From Deroplatys truncata (taxonomy: Eukaryota; Arthropoda; Insecta; Mantodea; Mantidae): a stretch of 64,000 nt of DNA. Of this stretch, positions 10,207 through 23,475 are shown piece by piece. Within the stretch, counting starts at the first letter, position 1; every line of letters begins with the position of its first letter. Made by a program: the position numbers and the translations under genes. Where the stretch lies: positions 13,699,630 through 13,763,629 of the forward strand of contig CM060982.1 of the NCBI GenBank assembly GCA_030765065.1, written 5' to 3'. The notes under the pieces were generated by a model. That model saw only the letters and a program-made list of their open reading frames with translations, did no database searches and was not told where the DNA came from.

Positions 10207-10940
10207 TAGTAGGAGAGGTATTACATTCCACACAAAAATTCTATAACCAGATTTCACCGGAAATATATGTTTTAGGCCCCTTGAATGAAAAGAAATGGAA
10301 CTTTCTTATTCAACTACGTATCTAGTAGGCAGAGAAGATATTTAATTCCACACAAAAAATTTTATACCGAGATTTCACTGGAAAGACATGTTTTGAAGCT
10401 GTATGAAACCAAGAAATGCATTTTTATAAAGCAAAACTTCTTTACCTACAGGTATGTGGTAGAAAAAGTAAAAATGCTCTTTTTGGTTCAGGGTGCCTCA
10501 AAACATGTATTTCTAGTGAAATCTCAGTATCAAATTTTTGTGTGGTATACAATACCTCTTCTACCTTTTTAGGTGCGTGGTAGAATAAGTAAGAGTGATT
10601 TTTTTATTCATGGACCTCAAAACATGTACTGGTGAAATCTCGATATTACATTTTTGCGTGGAATGCAATATCGCTTCTATATACTAGGTACGTGGTAGAA
10701 TAAGTAAAAGTTATTTTTCTTTCCATTCAGGCTGCCTCTAAAACATGTTTTTCGGTGGAATCTCGTATCAAATTTTTGCGTGGAATGCAATACTTTGTCT
10801 ACCTTTTAGGTACACGGTAGAATAAACAAAGGCTTTTTGTATTTATGGGCTTCAAAACATGTATTTCCGGTAAAATCGTTGTGTGAAATGCAGCACTTCT
10901 ACTTAAGGCGTTCGTGGTAGAATAAGTAAAAATTAAAAAA
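10207..10940. repeat. R-terminus array: about six units of 105-145 bp
   Basis: Each unit is the palindromic end of R: a palindrome like ctaccttttaggtacacggtag, then the block with aatttttgcgtggaatgcaa and aaacatgtatttccggt. The first two units run with attccacacaaaaatt on the plus strand and the remaining four are inverted. Units differ by many substitutions, so the array is old or made of separate insertions. A run of A's (about 10932-10949) closes it. Confidence 0.65.
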
Positions 10941-11396
10941 AAAAAAAAAAAGAAGAAGATTGATAATTTTCTATTTTTCTTGCCAGAGTTGACGTATGCT
11001 TTGCTTTAAACATTATATATGTTCGGCTTCATCTACGTGTTTTGTTTTACGGGTTATTACGTTTCATTTTTGTGTTTTTGCACACAATCTGTGCATATTT
11101 CTGTGCGGTATACCCATGTTTATACATATTTCAATTTATTCACCCTTATAGAAAACATGCATTACTTATTTTACATGTGTACAAAACATCAAATACATCA
11201 TATGCACATTTCAACATCACCTAAGTGTTTCCTGCTTGTTTAAAATCTAGTGATGTTGTTACATATTACGTTGGTAGCAGCTGGTATCCAGCAAAAACAC
11301 AGTTGTGATATTGGTACTTCTTTAAACGCTGTGCGTGGCTGCCATGCTAAATAAGAGTCATTGCACAGAATTACCAGAGAAGGTAGGTTATGCTGC
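10941..11396. other. Spacer with poly-A, no gene recognised
   Basis: After an A18-type run the sequence is AT-rich with short open frames but no recognised motif. Confidence 0.3.
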
Positions 11397-11545
11397 ATAA
11401 TAGCGGCCTGTCTTCTGCTAACAGCGGGGTGGGCATGGCCTAGGCGGTTGTTGGCAATTGTGCAAATGGAAAACACGGTGTAAGTATAACATGTTGCCAA
11501 TCCATGCACACAATGTAGTACGAGCCATTGTACCTAGTCTTACCA
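11397..11545 (+). repeat. S4 SINE-like repeat, plus orientation
   Basis: Contains taatagcggcctg, gggcatggcctaggcggttg, ccatgcacacaatgtagtac and gagccattgtac, the reverse complement of the copies at 871 and 8362. No TAA tail follows here. Confidence 0.45.
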
Positions 11546-11696
11546 TAAATACTGTCCCAAAGTTTTAAGTAAATTGACACAAAATGATTACAGATATTTT
11601 AATATCCTAATAATATGAATTATGTGGATGCATTATGAATCAAAATCACAAATAATTATTCAAAATGGCCACCATTAGCATGCATACAGTCCCTAA

Positions 11697-12170
11697 GGCT
11701 GTATTCATAGTCAATTTTGGTCCAGACTAACTAGGTACTTCCGGTGGATTTACAGCGGACCATTGATTTTCTTATCCATAGACCGCGACTTGCGTTGGTC
11801 CGGGGATCAAATGCCTTGGTCTGGACCAAATTTTGGTCTACCTCAAGAGGGGTAGATTAAAGGCTTAATGGATGACTTTGGAGTAATGGGCGTGGCTGCT
11901 TGCGTAGTATTCGTGAAATGAGACGGTAGAGTAAAACTATACACCAAAATTAGACATAATTGGAAAGTATGGCGCCCTAAACTTCAAAACGAATACAGGT
12001 TTAGTAAAGCAAAGGTTAGGAGGCTGATCAAACGGATTCATCCTAACCTATATGACAGAGATGATAACCGAGGCTCGAGTATCTCAATTGATATGATGCT
12101 AATAGCACTTCCACATTATGCAAGAGAAGGGTATCAAGAAAACACTACTAACCTTAGTAAGTCGCATTAT
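11697..12170 (+). mobile_element. PIF/Harbinger transposon, 5' part
   Basis: TAA at 11694-11696 is followed by GGCTGTATTCATAGTCAATT, a typical Harbinger terminus (TAA target duplication and a GGC..GTATTCATAG end). From about 11945 a frame reads VWRPKLQNEYRFSKAKVRRL and then RGSSISIDMMLIALPHYARE, matching the N-terminal region of HARBI1-like nucleases (FR.S...V..L, and R..S.S...QLLIAL..YA). The homology stops at CTTAGTAAG near 12165, which has the form of a splice donor. Harbinger transposases are often spliced. The rest of the element is not present in the window. Confidence 0.65.
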
Positions 12171-12394
12171 AACTAATGACTCATATGCCATTGCTAGATT
12201 TACCTTCGTTAAACTGGGATTACTATCACTTTACATAACATGACGGGATGTAACGCGAAGTTAAGAAATTCTGCTACAGTAAAGGTTTAATTAGGATGCA
12301 CTTTACGTAACGGAAATGAATCTTGATTGATTGTTCTTCTATTACTTTATGCTACTGCTTCACGCTGATGGATTCTAATTGCAACTCAGACCAG
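12171..12394. other. Probable Harbinger intron remnant
   Basis: AT-rich sequence between the last Harbinger coding word and the start of LINE A homology. No coding match seen. Confidence 0.25.
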
Positions 12395-14280
12395 CGATAT
12401 AAACGGGGCCACTATTTCAGAAAGTATTCTTGTAGCTAGAGCACTTTCAAAGCCCTCAAAATCAACACTGACTTCTGCATCAACATTGCCAAGTCGGTTA
12501 CTGGGAAGATCATAAAGTGAAATCACCAGCAAAACCGTCGACCTCAACCAATAAGACTGGTAAGGCGGTAATATATAATGCATCGCTGAAAAAGTTAAGG
12601 ACCATCTACGACAAAACTGGCTTCCTGAAGGAAAACGAGAAGTCTGTACCCGGAACATCCAAGGGGAACAAAAGTCCACGATCATCTCGGAGATCCTCTT
12701 CTCGAGAATATTCTGGGAAGGATTCAGATCGGCAATCTACATCTTCACTGATCTCTACTTTCATCTCGAACGAATTTTTCTATTGTAAAAGGGTCCTCCC
12801 CTGTGGAGAAGATGGAGCATGGGATTTTTTTCCCACAAGGCCAGAATGACAGTGAAAAAGGGGTAGGATATATCCTGCGTTAAAGGTGTTAGCCCGACAT
12901 CAAAGAACAAGGGTAAATTGATTCCACCACCGCTATCCCCAATGCCATAGATTCTTACAATTGAGAACTTATCCCCAAATAATTACTATGGCTATCCTAC
13001 AATGGAATATAGATTGAATTAGAACACATTGACCAGAGTTTGAACGTTTGTTAAAGTATGAGGCTTTGTTCGTATGTTTGCAAGAGACTAAACTCCGTCG
13101 GCAAGACAGCTTTCAAATTAGACAGTACGCCATAGCACGGCATGATCTTACAATGGAAGAAGGTATTCCTACGCACGGCGGCACCATGATGCTCATCAGA
13201 GATGATATATTCATGGGATCTGTTTCCATAATTGCCATCTCAGTTGCTGTGAGGATTAAACTGCCATCCATCGATTTACCGTTTGTAATATTTATCTGCC
13301 TCCAGCTGACCTCTCGCCCAGTGAATTAGAAGATCTAGTTTCCCATTACCATCTTTTCTGTTGGTAGGAGTCGTCAATGCCATCACCTTTTTGGGGCTCA
13401 CCTCAGGCTTGGGCGAGAGACAAATTAATCGCCGATTTTTTGATCATTTATAACTAGCTCTTCTGAACACCAGAAAGCCTATATTTCTTTCAGACTCCAA
13501 CAATTTTTCACATCTTGATATTGCAGTTTGTTCACTACAGTTAGCAGTTTCCTTATAATAGAATGTCATCTTTCATTTACACTCAAGTGACCACTTTCTA
13601 TGTCTTATTAGTCTCTTGTCGTCATCTATGGTGTAGTGGTTACCATGCTAGCCTCTAGTTCCCTAGGTTGCGGGTTCAAACCCAGTGGAGGGCGATTGAT
13701 TTTTTCGGGTGAAAAAATCATTAGCATGGCTTCCTTTGGAAGGGAAGCAAACCAGTGGTAGATTTATCGCACATAAAACAACCTCAAGCCTGATAAAGGG
13801 GTCTCTGAGCAAAATTACCGGTCTAACTCGCCCAGTATAGAATGGGATGCTAAGGACTATAGCAGTTAAAGAGCGTCCATAAATAAAACTCAATTCAATT
13901 ATTAGTCTCTTTAACACACGATATATGTTCCATACGTTTGCCTGGATGGCACTTGGATCAAGCCAACTGGAACCTTTACTCCCATTTGGCTGTTTAATTA
14001 CAATGAGAATGACTCTGTGAATGTTTTAGCCAAACATCTCGCACAGACGATTCTTCCTACTGCTGAGCTATCTATTCCTCGGTCGACTGCCCACCCCCAT
14101 CGATTTCAGGTCCCGTTGTGGATGGATGAATGTTGAAAGGCCATTCGTGCTCGCAGGTATGCTCTTAGGATTTTCCAGCATCGCCCTACCCTGGATAACC
14201 TGACCCAGTACAAGAAAATGCGTGTGCCAAGTCAAGGCAAATTATTAAGGATAGCAAAAGGACATAATGGAGAAAGCGTT
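12395..14280 (+). mobile_element. LINE A (I/Jockey group): end of ORF1 and endonuclease part
   Basis: The 5' part (12395-12960) reads as the Lys/Ser-rich end of an ORF1 protein (AKPSTSTNKTGKAVIYNASL, KSPRSSRRSSSREYSGKDSD) and is broken. ORF2 starts near 12988 with MAILQWN and LFVCLQETKLRRQDSFQIRQ, the first endonuclease block (Glu in QET). Further on are WGSPQAWARDKLIADF and, past the SINE, words matching the basic linker (KAIRARRYALRIFQHRPTLD). Several frame changes and stops break it. An S1 SINE sits at 13618-13898, and the LTR element cuts it at 14281. It resumes at 25627. Confidence 0.8.
13618..13898 (+). mobile_element. SINE family S1 inside LINE A endonuclease
   Basis: Starts GTCGTCATCTATGGTGTAGT, has B box GGTTCAAACCC and the S1 body words. 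A perfect 13-bp target duplication, TTATTAGTCTCTT, flanks it at 13605-13617 and 13899-13911. The LINE A coding homology reads on across the duplication, so the SINE is younger than LINE A. Confidence 0.9.
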
Positions 14281-15315
14281 TGAGGCAGTATTTTGATACC
14301 TGAATAATTTAAATTGTATTTTATATAAAAGTAAATTCAATAACAGCCCGCCTTGAAATAATATGTAAGTATTAATTATTTAAATTGTATGTAACAGTCA
14401 TTGCAAATGCTTATTTTTATTGTAAACATGTTTTATTAATATTATGTGAATACATTAAATACTTTAATAATACAAGAGCTGTGAGAATAATAAGTTTTAA
14501 GTTTCTAATAATGAGGTAACCTTGTAGCAATAGTGAGTTAAAGAGTTTGAAAAGTTACCAGTCATGATTATATCAACGGTAAGGTAAATTCAGTAACAGT
14601 TTAAAATTAGCCAATCAATAGCAAGGAAAAAGTTTAAATAAAATGCAGATATTCTATTGGACTAGGATTAGCCAATCAGAGACTTGAAATACTGAAGCTT
14701 ACAGGTTTAACCGTTGAAATCTTACTCTGTTGCTGGCAAGTCTTGGTAGTGAACAGATGTAAGATGTGTTCTCTACGAGTGAATCGTAAAATACGTATAT
14801 GCGCTAAGTGAAAGTATTGAAGATTCTCACAGTTCTTAAAAACTGTAGTTCTTTATAAAAATGTGCAAGAATTAATAAAGGAAGTGAATTTTAAAAAGTT
14901 AAATTCTGTGATGTCTACATTCTTGTTGCACCGCACCCTTAATAAGAGAAACACATTTCTAAAGTAAGACTGATGCAGCCGAGGCAATATAGAAGCAGTG
15001 TTAATAACAAAGTTAAATATTATAGTGTAAAACTTGGAGTGTAATAAAAAAAAACATCTTGAAATCAGCCTCTCATACGTAACAGCATATTGCGCAATAA
15101 CAGTAACTATTATGTAATCAACAAAATTCAAACCGATGCCCAAAGCGTGTTTTTAGGAACTCCTTAAAAACAACTAAATAAATATTACGTAAAACACAAT
15201 TACGTAAGCATACGATCTTCAAGTTTAAACAATATGCAACAATACATCTTCAAGTTTAAAATTACGTAAACAAATTAACATCTTCAAGTTAAACATTGCA
15301 TAATAAACTACTTCA
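14281..15315 (+). repeat. 5' LTR of the Gypsy-type element
   Basis: 1,035 bp direct repeat, TGAGGCAGTATTTT at its start and AATAAACTACTTCA at its end. It should hold the promoter and polyadenylation signals, as LTRs of the family do. I did not map them. Confidence 0.85.
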
Positions 15316-15639
15316 AGTTGGCATCCAACTGCGGGGCTCAGAATCAACAAGAATTTGTGACGACATCAGAGAAGAAAAGTTCGACGGAACGACCAGAATC
15401 AATGAAACCACGAGACTACATCTCAGAATTTCAAGATCGTCAAGTCCAAGGTCAACAACAATTCTTCAGGAGTAAGGGTCACATGGTTAACATCTCAACA
15501 ACAAACTACGCGGGAACACTGAGTTTAAAAGTTTAATAACAGCCAGAACAAAAGGTCAGAAAATTCCATTGTGTAATATAATAATTGTCAATTTTAGAAA
15601 ATATATTGTTATTTTTGAGCAAAATTCATGTTATTAAGA

Positions 15640-17680
15640 AGTGGAAAACTAAAATTAAGCAATTCAAAGGCAAATATACAAAGTAAGATGGAAACTGAAA
15701 ACAATGAATGTATGGAAGTAGTTGAGGTTAGGTCAGTCATTACAGATTGTAATGTAGATTTACAATCAGAACTAGAGAAAACAAATAGGTTAGATGTGTA
15801 AGAGCAGTTATCTGAAAATTCAGAGGTAGACGTAGAAAGAGATAGCAATAGTATGCAAGGTCATTTACATATGTTAGTGCAGGGAACAACAAAAGAGAGA
15901 ATCCCGCAAACATCTAGCCAAAAAGAGCAAGAAAGTTATCACAACAAAATGTTATGTGCCTCATAAAAGCAATAAATGACTTTAAAGTAACTGAAAGTAA
16001 TGCAGACTTAAATAATAAGTTAACTGAAACTAGTGCAGAGTTAAGTAATAAATTAACTGAAACAAATGCAGAGCTATCTAATATTAAAATTGATCTAGCG
16101 AGACAAATAGAAAATTGTATGAAAGAATGCAAAGCTGAAAGCAGGAGGTTAGAAATAAAGCTAGAACAATCTTCCAAAGCAATTCAAAAAGACATAGATT
16201 TAAAAGTAAACAAAGGTTGTAAACAACTAGAACAGAAATTGTCAAGTCATACTGACAAAAATGTAACTGAAATGGAGTTAAAACTTCCTGATACTAAACA
16301 GGGTATTTGCTACAAGTTAGATAAACAGGATGAAGAATTGAAAACAATGGTAGAAAATACAAATGCAGACCTTGTACAGATACAAATAGATTTAACTGGG
16401 AAAATTAATAAAATGCATGAAATGGTAAAAACAAATGCAGATGCAGTAAAAGAAGCAAATACGGCAAGGACAAGTAAAGTCAATGATAGATGAAATCAAA
16501 GTTAAAGTACAAGAAAGTAGTAAAGAAATTGATAAACTTAGAAATAGTTTTGAAAATTTAAGTACAAGTGTACCAAGAGTAAATGCAAATGTAACTAGTT
16601 CTGTAAATGCAAATCAAATGCATGTCAATAATGCAAGTACAGAAAGAAGTGTATCACCTTTGTTAATTAACAACACAAGAGATGCTACTGCTTTTTCCAT
16701 AACATCAGCCTCTCAAACACACAACAATAATGATGACACACATATGCATGTACCAAACCAGATGTCAAACTATTATTCTGTGCTTAATGAGCTACCATTA
16801 CCTAATTTTAATGCTTCCTCAAGTCCAGTACAGTTTATAAATGATCTTATAGAATATTTTAAATTGAAAAATGTGCCTGAAGCATTAAAAATGATCCTTG
16901 TTAGAAAATGCTTAGACAACAAAACTTTAGAATGGTTACATATGGTAGCAGACAGTGAAATGAATTTTGAAACATTCAGAATTTTATTCATGAATAGGTT
17001 TTTGGAATACCACTGTGCAACATAAGATTAGGCAAGCCTAAGCTACTCACAGTACAATAGGGATGATAACTTATCAATGACAGACTGTCTTATTAAATAT
17101 GCAGGATATGTCAGATATTTAACCCCAGCTATGCATGAGGAGGATTTCATTAGTTTAATTACTAGACACTACCCTCTACACATACAAAACTACATCTTAA
17201 TTGCAAGACCCAAAACTATTTATGAGATGACAGAGCTCATATCATCATTAGAACAGCAGGGAAACAGTAATAGTTATGAAATGTGGAATCCACACAGGCG
17301 AGATAGACAGATCAGGTGCGAAAGGCGTAATGATATGCCTTACAATACACGCTATCACTATGAAAATGGGAGAAATAATGAATTTCAGGGCCAGAACAGA
17401 TTCAATCACAACACACAAATCAGAGATTCAAGACAACAAGGGAGACAGGAACACATAAATTATGTGAGAATGGAAAGAATGAATCAGCAGAATTCTACTT
17501 CACCTAGGGGTAATAATAGATTCCAGCATAGAAGAAGTATGCAAAACAGGGGAAACTTCCACAACTATAATGAAACAAGCAACAATCATCCAGAAGATTA
17601 TACACATGGAGGACATAGCAATTTTAGAGGGAGAACGGGCGTGGCTCATACCCAAATATCAATGATAATGAAATAATAGT
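15640..17680 (+). pseudogene. gag region of the Gypsy-type element
   Basis: Fossil. Long coiled-coil-like stretches rich in Lys, Glu and Asn with a short internal repeat (LTET.AELSNKL, about 15990-16075) are followed by a capsid-like part and an Arg/Asn/Gln-rich end that is probably the nucleic-acid-binding part. No CCHC knuckle is obvious to me. It is broken. Confidence 0.6.
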
Positions 17681-17899
17681 AACTGCAGTACAACATGGCA
17701 ATCCTGTAGATACGAACATAATCATCAGGAAAACTAAGTTATGTATTGCCTGACGTAGATTCTGGTAATACAGTACCTTCTGCTCTTAGTGGCAAGAATA
17801 AAATATCTACACACTTGGATTGTTACTGTCTAAGTACAAACAGGGAATTGTGAAAACAAATATGATATTCACCGTACATACAAACTATTATAGCAGGAA

Positions 17900-20800
17900 G
17901 GGAAGTAAATGTTGCAGTAGATTCATGATCATCAAGCTTTATCTGCTCAAAGAAAGTTTTTGAACAACTGTTGAATGAAGGGATACAACTTATGATAGCC
18001 CCAATCAGCAACTTAATATGTAGGGTAGCTATAGGTACAATAACCCAAACGATCAAATCACAAGCATCGATACCTATACAGATAGCAGATATTACATTGG
18101 AGGTCATGTTTTTAATTGTTCCAAACTTTATATGCGAAGTTATAATTGGGTGTGATATTTTAATAGAGTTCTCTGCGATAGTTGATTTTAAGAAGGACAG
18201 AATAGTATTAAATAAAGAAGAAAAGAAGATATATGCGCCTTTTATAAAAGATAAAGTATGTAAAGTACAAAGAATGGAACAAGAAAATGCAGTATATGAA
18301 GAAGAGTGCTTCATACAAATAGTTAATGTCCAAGCAAGTAGGGAAAACAATGAAAGGTTATTGACCCTTAACTTCGAAGAACAGAACACTGACCTTACCA
18401 AATGGAACCCTTATGCAAAGATATCTAAGGCAGAAGAAAATATACTAGAGCAAGTAGAAGATAGTTATGCAACAGAGATAGAAAACAGGAAGATACATAC
18501 AGACACACTGATGACAAATACAATACTGACTGACAATGAAAAGTTAATAATGGAAAAGGTATTACAAGACAATAAACATGTTTTCAGTGAAATTCCAGGA
18601 CGGTGTACATCATATATTCACACATTCACAGTAGAAAATGTACCAGCATTTAGAAGAAAATATAATAATTTACCAGTGAATCTAAGAAACGAAGCTAAAA
18701 AGTTAATAGCTAGTATGCTAGAAAATAACATCATTGAGCTTAGCAATTCACAGTATATAAATAGTGTTTGTTGGACAGTAAAGAAAGACAAGTTTAAGAA
18801 TCACTATAGATGGAAGATATTTGAATAAATTCATGCTACCAGACCACTTTCAAAATGAAAGTATAGAATAAACAATTGCAAAGTTATCACGTGGCAAATA
18901 TATCTCTTCCATAGATCTTACAGCTTCATTTTGGCAAGTCGAGCTAGATCCTAAAGTACGTGATTACACAGCCTTTCAAGTTTTTGGATTACAATATAGG
19001 TATTGTGTAAATCCATATAGAATGAAGAATAGTGCTAGTGGATTCCTGAGAGCAATACATAGCATTTTTGGTAACACAGCAGATGATTTCTTAATCAGAT
19101 ACACTGATGATTTTCTAATAATAAGTCTAACCTTTGAGGGACATTTAGAAAATGTAATTTATGTGTTAAATAAATTACATGAACATGGCGTGACTGTAAA
19201 TATCAAAAAGTCAAAATTCTGTGTACCTGAAATCAAATTCTTGGGATATGTAATAAATGAAATGGCATTCGACCAAATGAAGATAGAATAGAAGCCATAT
19301 TAAGAATACCACCACCTAAGAATATTCGACAGCTACGACGTTTATTTGGAATTTGGAATTATGAAAGTAAATTCGTACCAAGATATGCTATAGAAGTAGA
19401 ACCTTTAAGACAACTTCTGAAGAAAACAAATAAATGGAAGTGGACAGCAGAGCTACAAAAATGTTTTGAAAATGTCCGAAAGCTGTTTGCAAATGCAATA
19501 TTGTTGAAACGTCCAAGAGATGAGTTAGATTATGAGTTGTACGTGGATGCATCTTGTCAGGGATATGCAGGAATATTAGGACAAAGAGAACCTGACAACA
19601 CATTTCATGTAATTAATACTGCATCACGTGGCTTAACCAATATTGAAAGAAATGCATCAGTAACAATGTTAGAAATTGGAACACTATATTTTTCACTACT
19701 GAAGTTTAAGACATATATATTTTAGAAGAAACTGAAAATATATACAGATCATATTAGCTTAACTTTCATTCAGAAATGTAAGTTATATAGTGGCAAGTTA
19801 GCTAGAATGATTCTCGCTATAATGGAATTTGATGTTGAAATTATACATATTCCAGGAAAACAAAATACATTCAGTGATTTAATATCAAGAATCAATCACA
19901 ACAAACAATTTCCTGAAAGCTGTTCAAGACAACAATATGAAATTAACGTGCTTACGATAGACATTCCAATGAAAAAGGAATTGAACCAATTTAGAAATAT
20001 TAAAGAAGAGCAAGACAAAGATATTAAACTAGCAAATTTAAAAGAAAAAGCTCCAAAGATAGAAGAGGCAAAGAACAGTACAATCGCTGTTAAAGATGGT
20101 GTATTATATAAGAAACATGGAAAGGAAATAAAGAGATGGAAAACATATACTCCAACAAACATGGAGTTGGAAATAATAGAAAAATTTCATTTAGGATTAA
20201 TACATGCAGGTACAGAGAAGACAACCGTTACTATTTTGGAAAACTTATAAATTAGGACATAAAGTAAGAAAATATATATCATGTTGTGATCTTTTTCAGA
20301 AAGTAAAACAAATTAATCTTGCTTATGACTATACAACAAGCTCAGTGATTAGAGATAAACCAAGATGTTTATTAAGTTTAGATTTACATGGTCCAATTCT
20401 TGTAAGTACATTTGGGTACAAATTTTTATTTGTATGCTATGACGTATTTAGCAAATATGTTAGAATATATGCACTCAAGAATGCAACCAGCGTAGCATGC
20501 TTAAACAAACTAACAAAATCATATTTCCCAGAGGAAGGAATAGTTGAGGCCATACTTTGTGACAATGCATCAGTGTTTACCAGTTATAAATTTATGAATG
20601 GAATTAAAGATTTGGGAGTCCAACAGTATTTCTCATCAAGATACAGACCAAATGCCAATCCAGTAGAAAGAGAGATAAAAGAAATTGCAAATTATCTATG
20701 TGTAGTGTGTCATAACAAGCAGAGCAGTTAGTACTCATACATCAGTATTATTCAAAATTTACTAAATCAATCCATAAATGCAGTTACAGGATTTAAAACA

Positions 20801-21240
20801 ATTGAACTTCACCATGGAAAACTGTACAATACTTTGAGCCATAATATACCATAAGTTATTGAAGACCAAACAATTAAATTACCAGAAAAAGAGGAAATCT
20901 TCAAATTAACATTTTTGAAAATACAAGCAAAAGCCCTCAAGAGAAAACAAAAACATGAAGAAAGAAAAAGAAAAGTTTGGAAAATAAAGACAGGAGATCA
21001 AGTGTTACTGAAGAATAAAAGACTATCAAATAAGCTTCGTAAAGAATACTGGAAATTATGTCTATGCTACCATGGTCCTTATGAAGTAATAAATATATTT
21101 GGAACAGATACATATGAACTTAGGAACAATAACACAAATAAAATAATTGGAAGATTCCACAAACAAATGTTAAAGCCATATAAAAGTAAACCATCCGAGG
21201 CACAAGAAGAGAAAGAAAATAATGTATCTGGAACATAAAA
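17900..21240 (+). pseudogene. pol region of the Gypsy-type element
   Basis: Fossil. In order: a retropepsin-like part (about 17900-18250), reverse transcriptase (about 18540-19300, with a YTDDFL palm word), RNase H (about 19400-19900, ELYVDASCQGYAG), integrase (about 20200-20740, with CDNASVFTS) and a C-terminal GPY/F-type module (YHGPYEV, about 21070). The order places it in Ty3/Gypsy. The region has several breaks and cannot make a full polyprotein. Confidence 0.8.
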
Positions 21241-21634
21241 GGGGAAAGCAATGTAATTTAAAAATGTAAAATACTATTTAAAATAATATCTTTACTAAAT
21301 GTAGAAAATTGTCAATAAGAAAGGAAAGTTTAGATAAAAAGAAGTAACAAAAATCTATTGTTAGTAAGAAATATTAAAATATTTAAGAAACAAATTGTAA
21401 AGAAAGGGTAACAAGTGTAAATATGTCTAACTTTATGTAAAATGTATAGCATATAAACTGCTTAATAGTGAACGGGCAAACTTCGCTCAGATCATTAAGC
21501 TTATACCAGGTCATTAACCTTGGAAAGTGTCAAACAAGTGAATATGAAGTGTTCTGCTATACACGAGTGTAGTGAAAAACCAAAAGTGAGAAAAGTGACA
21601 GTGAAAGATAGGAAGTGCAATAATAAAAGTTATT

Positions 21635-21977
21635 TTAAAATAAAGAGAGTTGAGGGTTGTTACACTACATCACTATAATATTCTTACTTGAACGCGTTTC
21701 GGGAGACGGTTTGTTCCCATCGTCAGCATGTCCTCATCTGATTTTGCCGGTCATCGTCTGGGGGATGTGTGTGGTTAGTGGTGTTCTCTGGTGCTGGGCT
21801 GATGAACCTCCAAAGGCTGTTGGGTGGCGGCAGTTCGAAATTCATTAGGTGATTCCTGTGTTTGACAATATGTATTTTTTCCCAGATGTCCAATTCATTA
21901 CTGCTGTTGATCGGTTTTAAGAGTTTTATGTTTGGAGTGATATCATGGTTTGAAGACCAGAAATGATGTGCTACTGC
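21635..21977 (-). repeat. Left inverted arm of the Penelope-like element
   Basis: Starts ttaaaataaagagagttgag and is the reverse complement of 22981-23320. The arms are nearly identical by eye, which suggests a recent event. The right arm contains the end of the GIY-YIG reading frame, so this arm carries that frame on the minus strand. Confidence 0.85.
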
Positions 21978-22980
21978 TCTTCCCAAGCATACCAAAAGAA
22001 GAATTATTACCACTCCTAGAAAATTGGATATTAAACAATGGCACACCTAGAGCACAAACAGAAGATTACCTAAAACTAACAAAATTATGTCTAGACCAAA
22101 ATTTCTTTTCATTCCATCACAAAATCTTTAAACAAACCTCAGGCCTAACTATGGGAAACCCCCTTTCACCATTTTTAGCAGAACTATATATGAGCCATTT
22201 TGAATGCCATATTACTAAATCTTTCCCACATCTATTCAAAACCTGGTATAGGTATGTAGATGATATTTTTGCTATTGTTCCAAAAAAACTTTCAGAAGAT
22301 GCTTTGAAATTATAAATTTACAAAAAAGATCTATTAAATTCACAATAGAAAAAGACGAAAATGGCCAATTACCTTACCTAGACATCAGGATCATCAGAAA
22401 TAATGCACACAACAAACTAATGTTCGGCATTTACAGAAAACCAACGCACACAGAAAATTATATTAAAAACAATAGCTACAATCCTACAAGCCACAAACAT
22501 GCAATTTTAAATAGTATTACAAACAGGTTAGTACATATACCAATGGAGAAAGAGGACTACCAGAAAGAATACCAACACATTATCAACATAGCCACTATGA
22601 ATGGATACCAGAAAAAAACAAAAGATAAGAAGATAAAAAGGTTTGAAAGACAGAAATACATCCAACAAATGACTACGTTACTCAGACAACAAAAACCACA
22701 AGCATATAGAAAATTCACTTATCACCCTTGGACACATCATAAATTTCAAAGGATTTTAAAAAAATACAACATCACCCTGTCTCCACAGAATAACCACAAC
22801 ATACAGAAACTACTATGCAACAGAACAAAAGATCCTATCCCCAACGATAAATCAGGTGGTATATATCAAATTGATTGTAATGAATGTAACCTGGTATATA
22901 TAGGAAGAACAAAAAGAAATCTTGAAATAAGACTTAAAGAGCATATGAGATGCATTTACCAAAAGCAGCCAGATAAATCA

Positions 22981-23320
22981 GCAGTAGCACATCATTTCTG
23001 GTCTTCAAACCATGATATCACTCCAAACATAAAACTCTTAAATTCGATCAACAGCAGTAATGAATTGGACATCTGGGAAAAAATACATATTGTCAAACAC
23101 AGGAATCACCTAATGAATTTTGAACTGCCGCCACCCAACAGCCTTTGGAGGTTCATCAGCCCAGCACCAGAGAACACTAACCACACACATCCCCCAGACG
23201 ATGACTGGCAAAATCAGATGAGGACATGCTGACGATGGGAACAAACCGTCTCCCGAAACGCGTTCAAGTAAGAATATTATAGTGATGTAGTGTAACAACC
23301 CTCAACTCTCTTTATTTTAA
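22981..23320 (+). repeat. Right arm of the Penelope-like element
   Basis: Ends ctcaactctctttattttaa. It encodes the last part of the endonuclease domain, which closes ...ENTNHTHPPDDDWQNQMRTC-stop. Confidence 0.85.
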
Positions 23321-23475
23321 ATTATGACACATCACTGGTACTAGCTTCTAAATTTTCAAAATTAGTCAATAAAAGTTATGTTTCTTTCTTTCAGAGACTT
23401 TTAGAAAATATTTAAAAAATTAAAAGAACAAAACAAAAAGGAATAAATTTTAAATATTTCTAAAAGGGGGCAATT

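Larger units (their letters stand above)
21635..23320 (+). mobile_element. Penelope-like element with inverted terminal copies
   Basis: The left arm (21635-21977) is an inverted copy of the right arm (22981-23320), the pseudo-LTR arrangement known for Penelope-like elements. Between them is part of a reverse transcriptase (LTMGNPLSPFLAELYMSHFE and WYRYVDDIFAIV) and then, from about 22850, a GIY-YIG endonuclease (GGIYQIDCNECNLVYIGRTK and HHFWSSNHDI). The N-terminal half of the RT is absent, so this copy is 5'-truncated before the arm was formed. It is inserted in the 3' noncoding part of the Gypsy-type element and is therefore younger. Confidence 0.9.

Noticed and set aside
12571-12849. A separate host gene with a Ser/Arg-rich product
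   Set aside because: Position directly before the LINE A endonuclease and composition fit the end of the LINE ORF1.
17823-18400. Minus-strand 192-codon open frame inside the Gypsy-type element
   Set aside because: It lies opposite the protease/RT region and mirrors its codon structure, a shadow frame.
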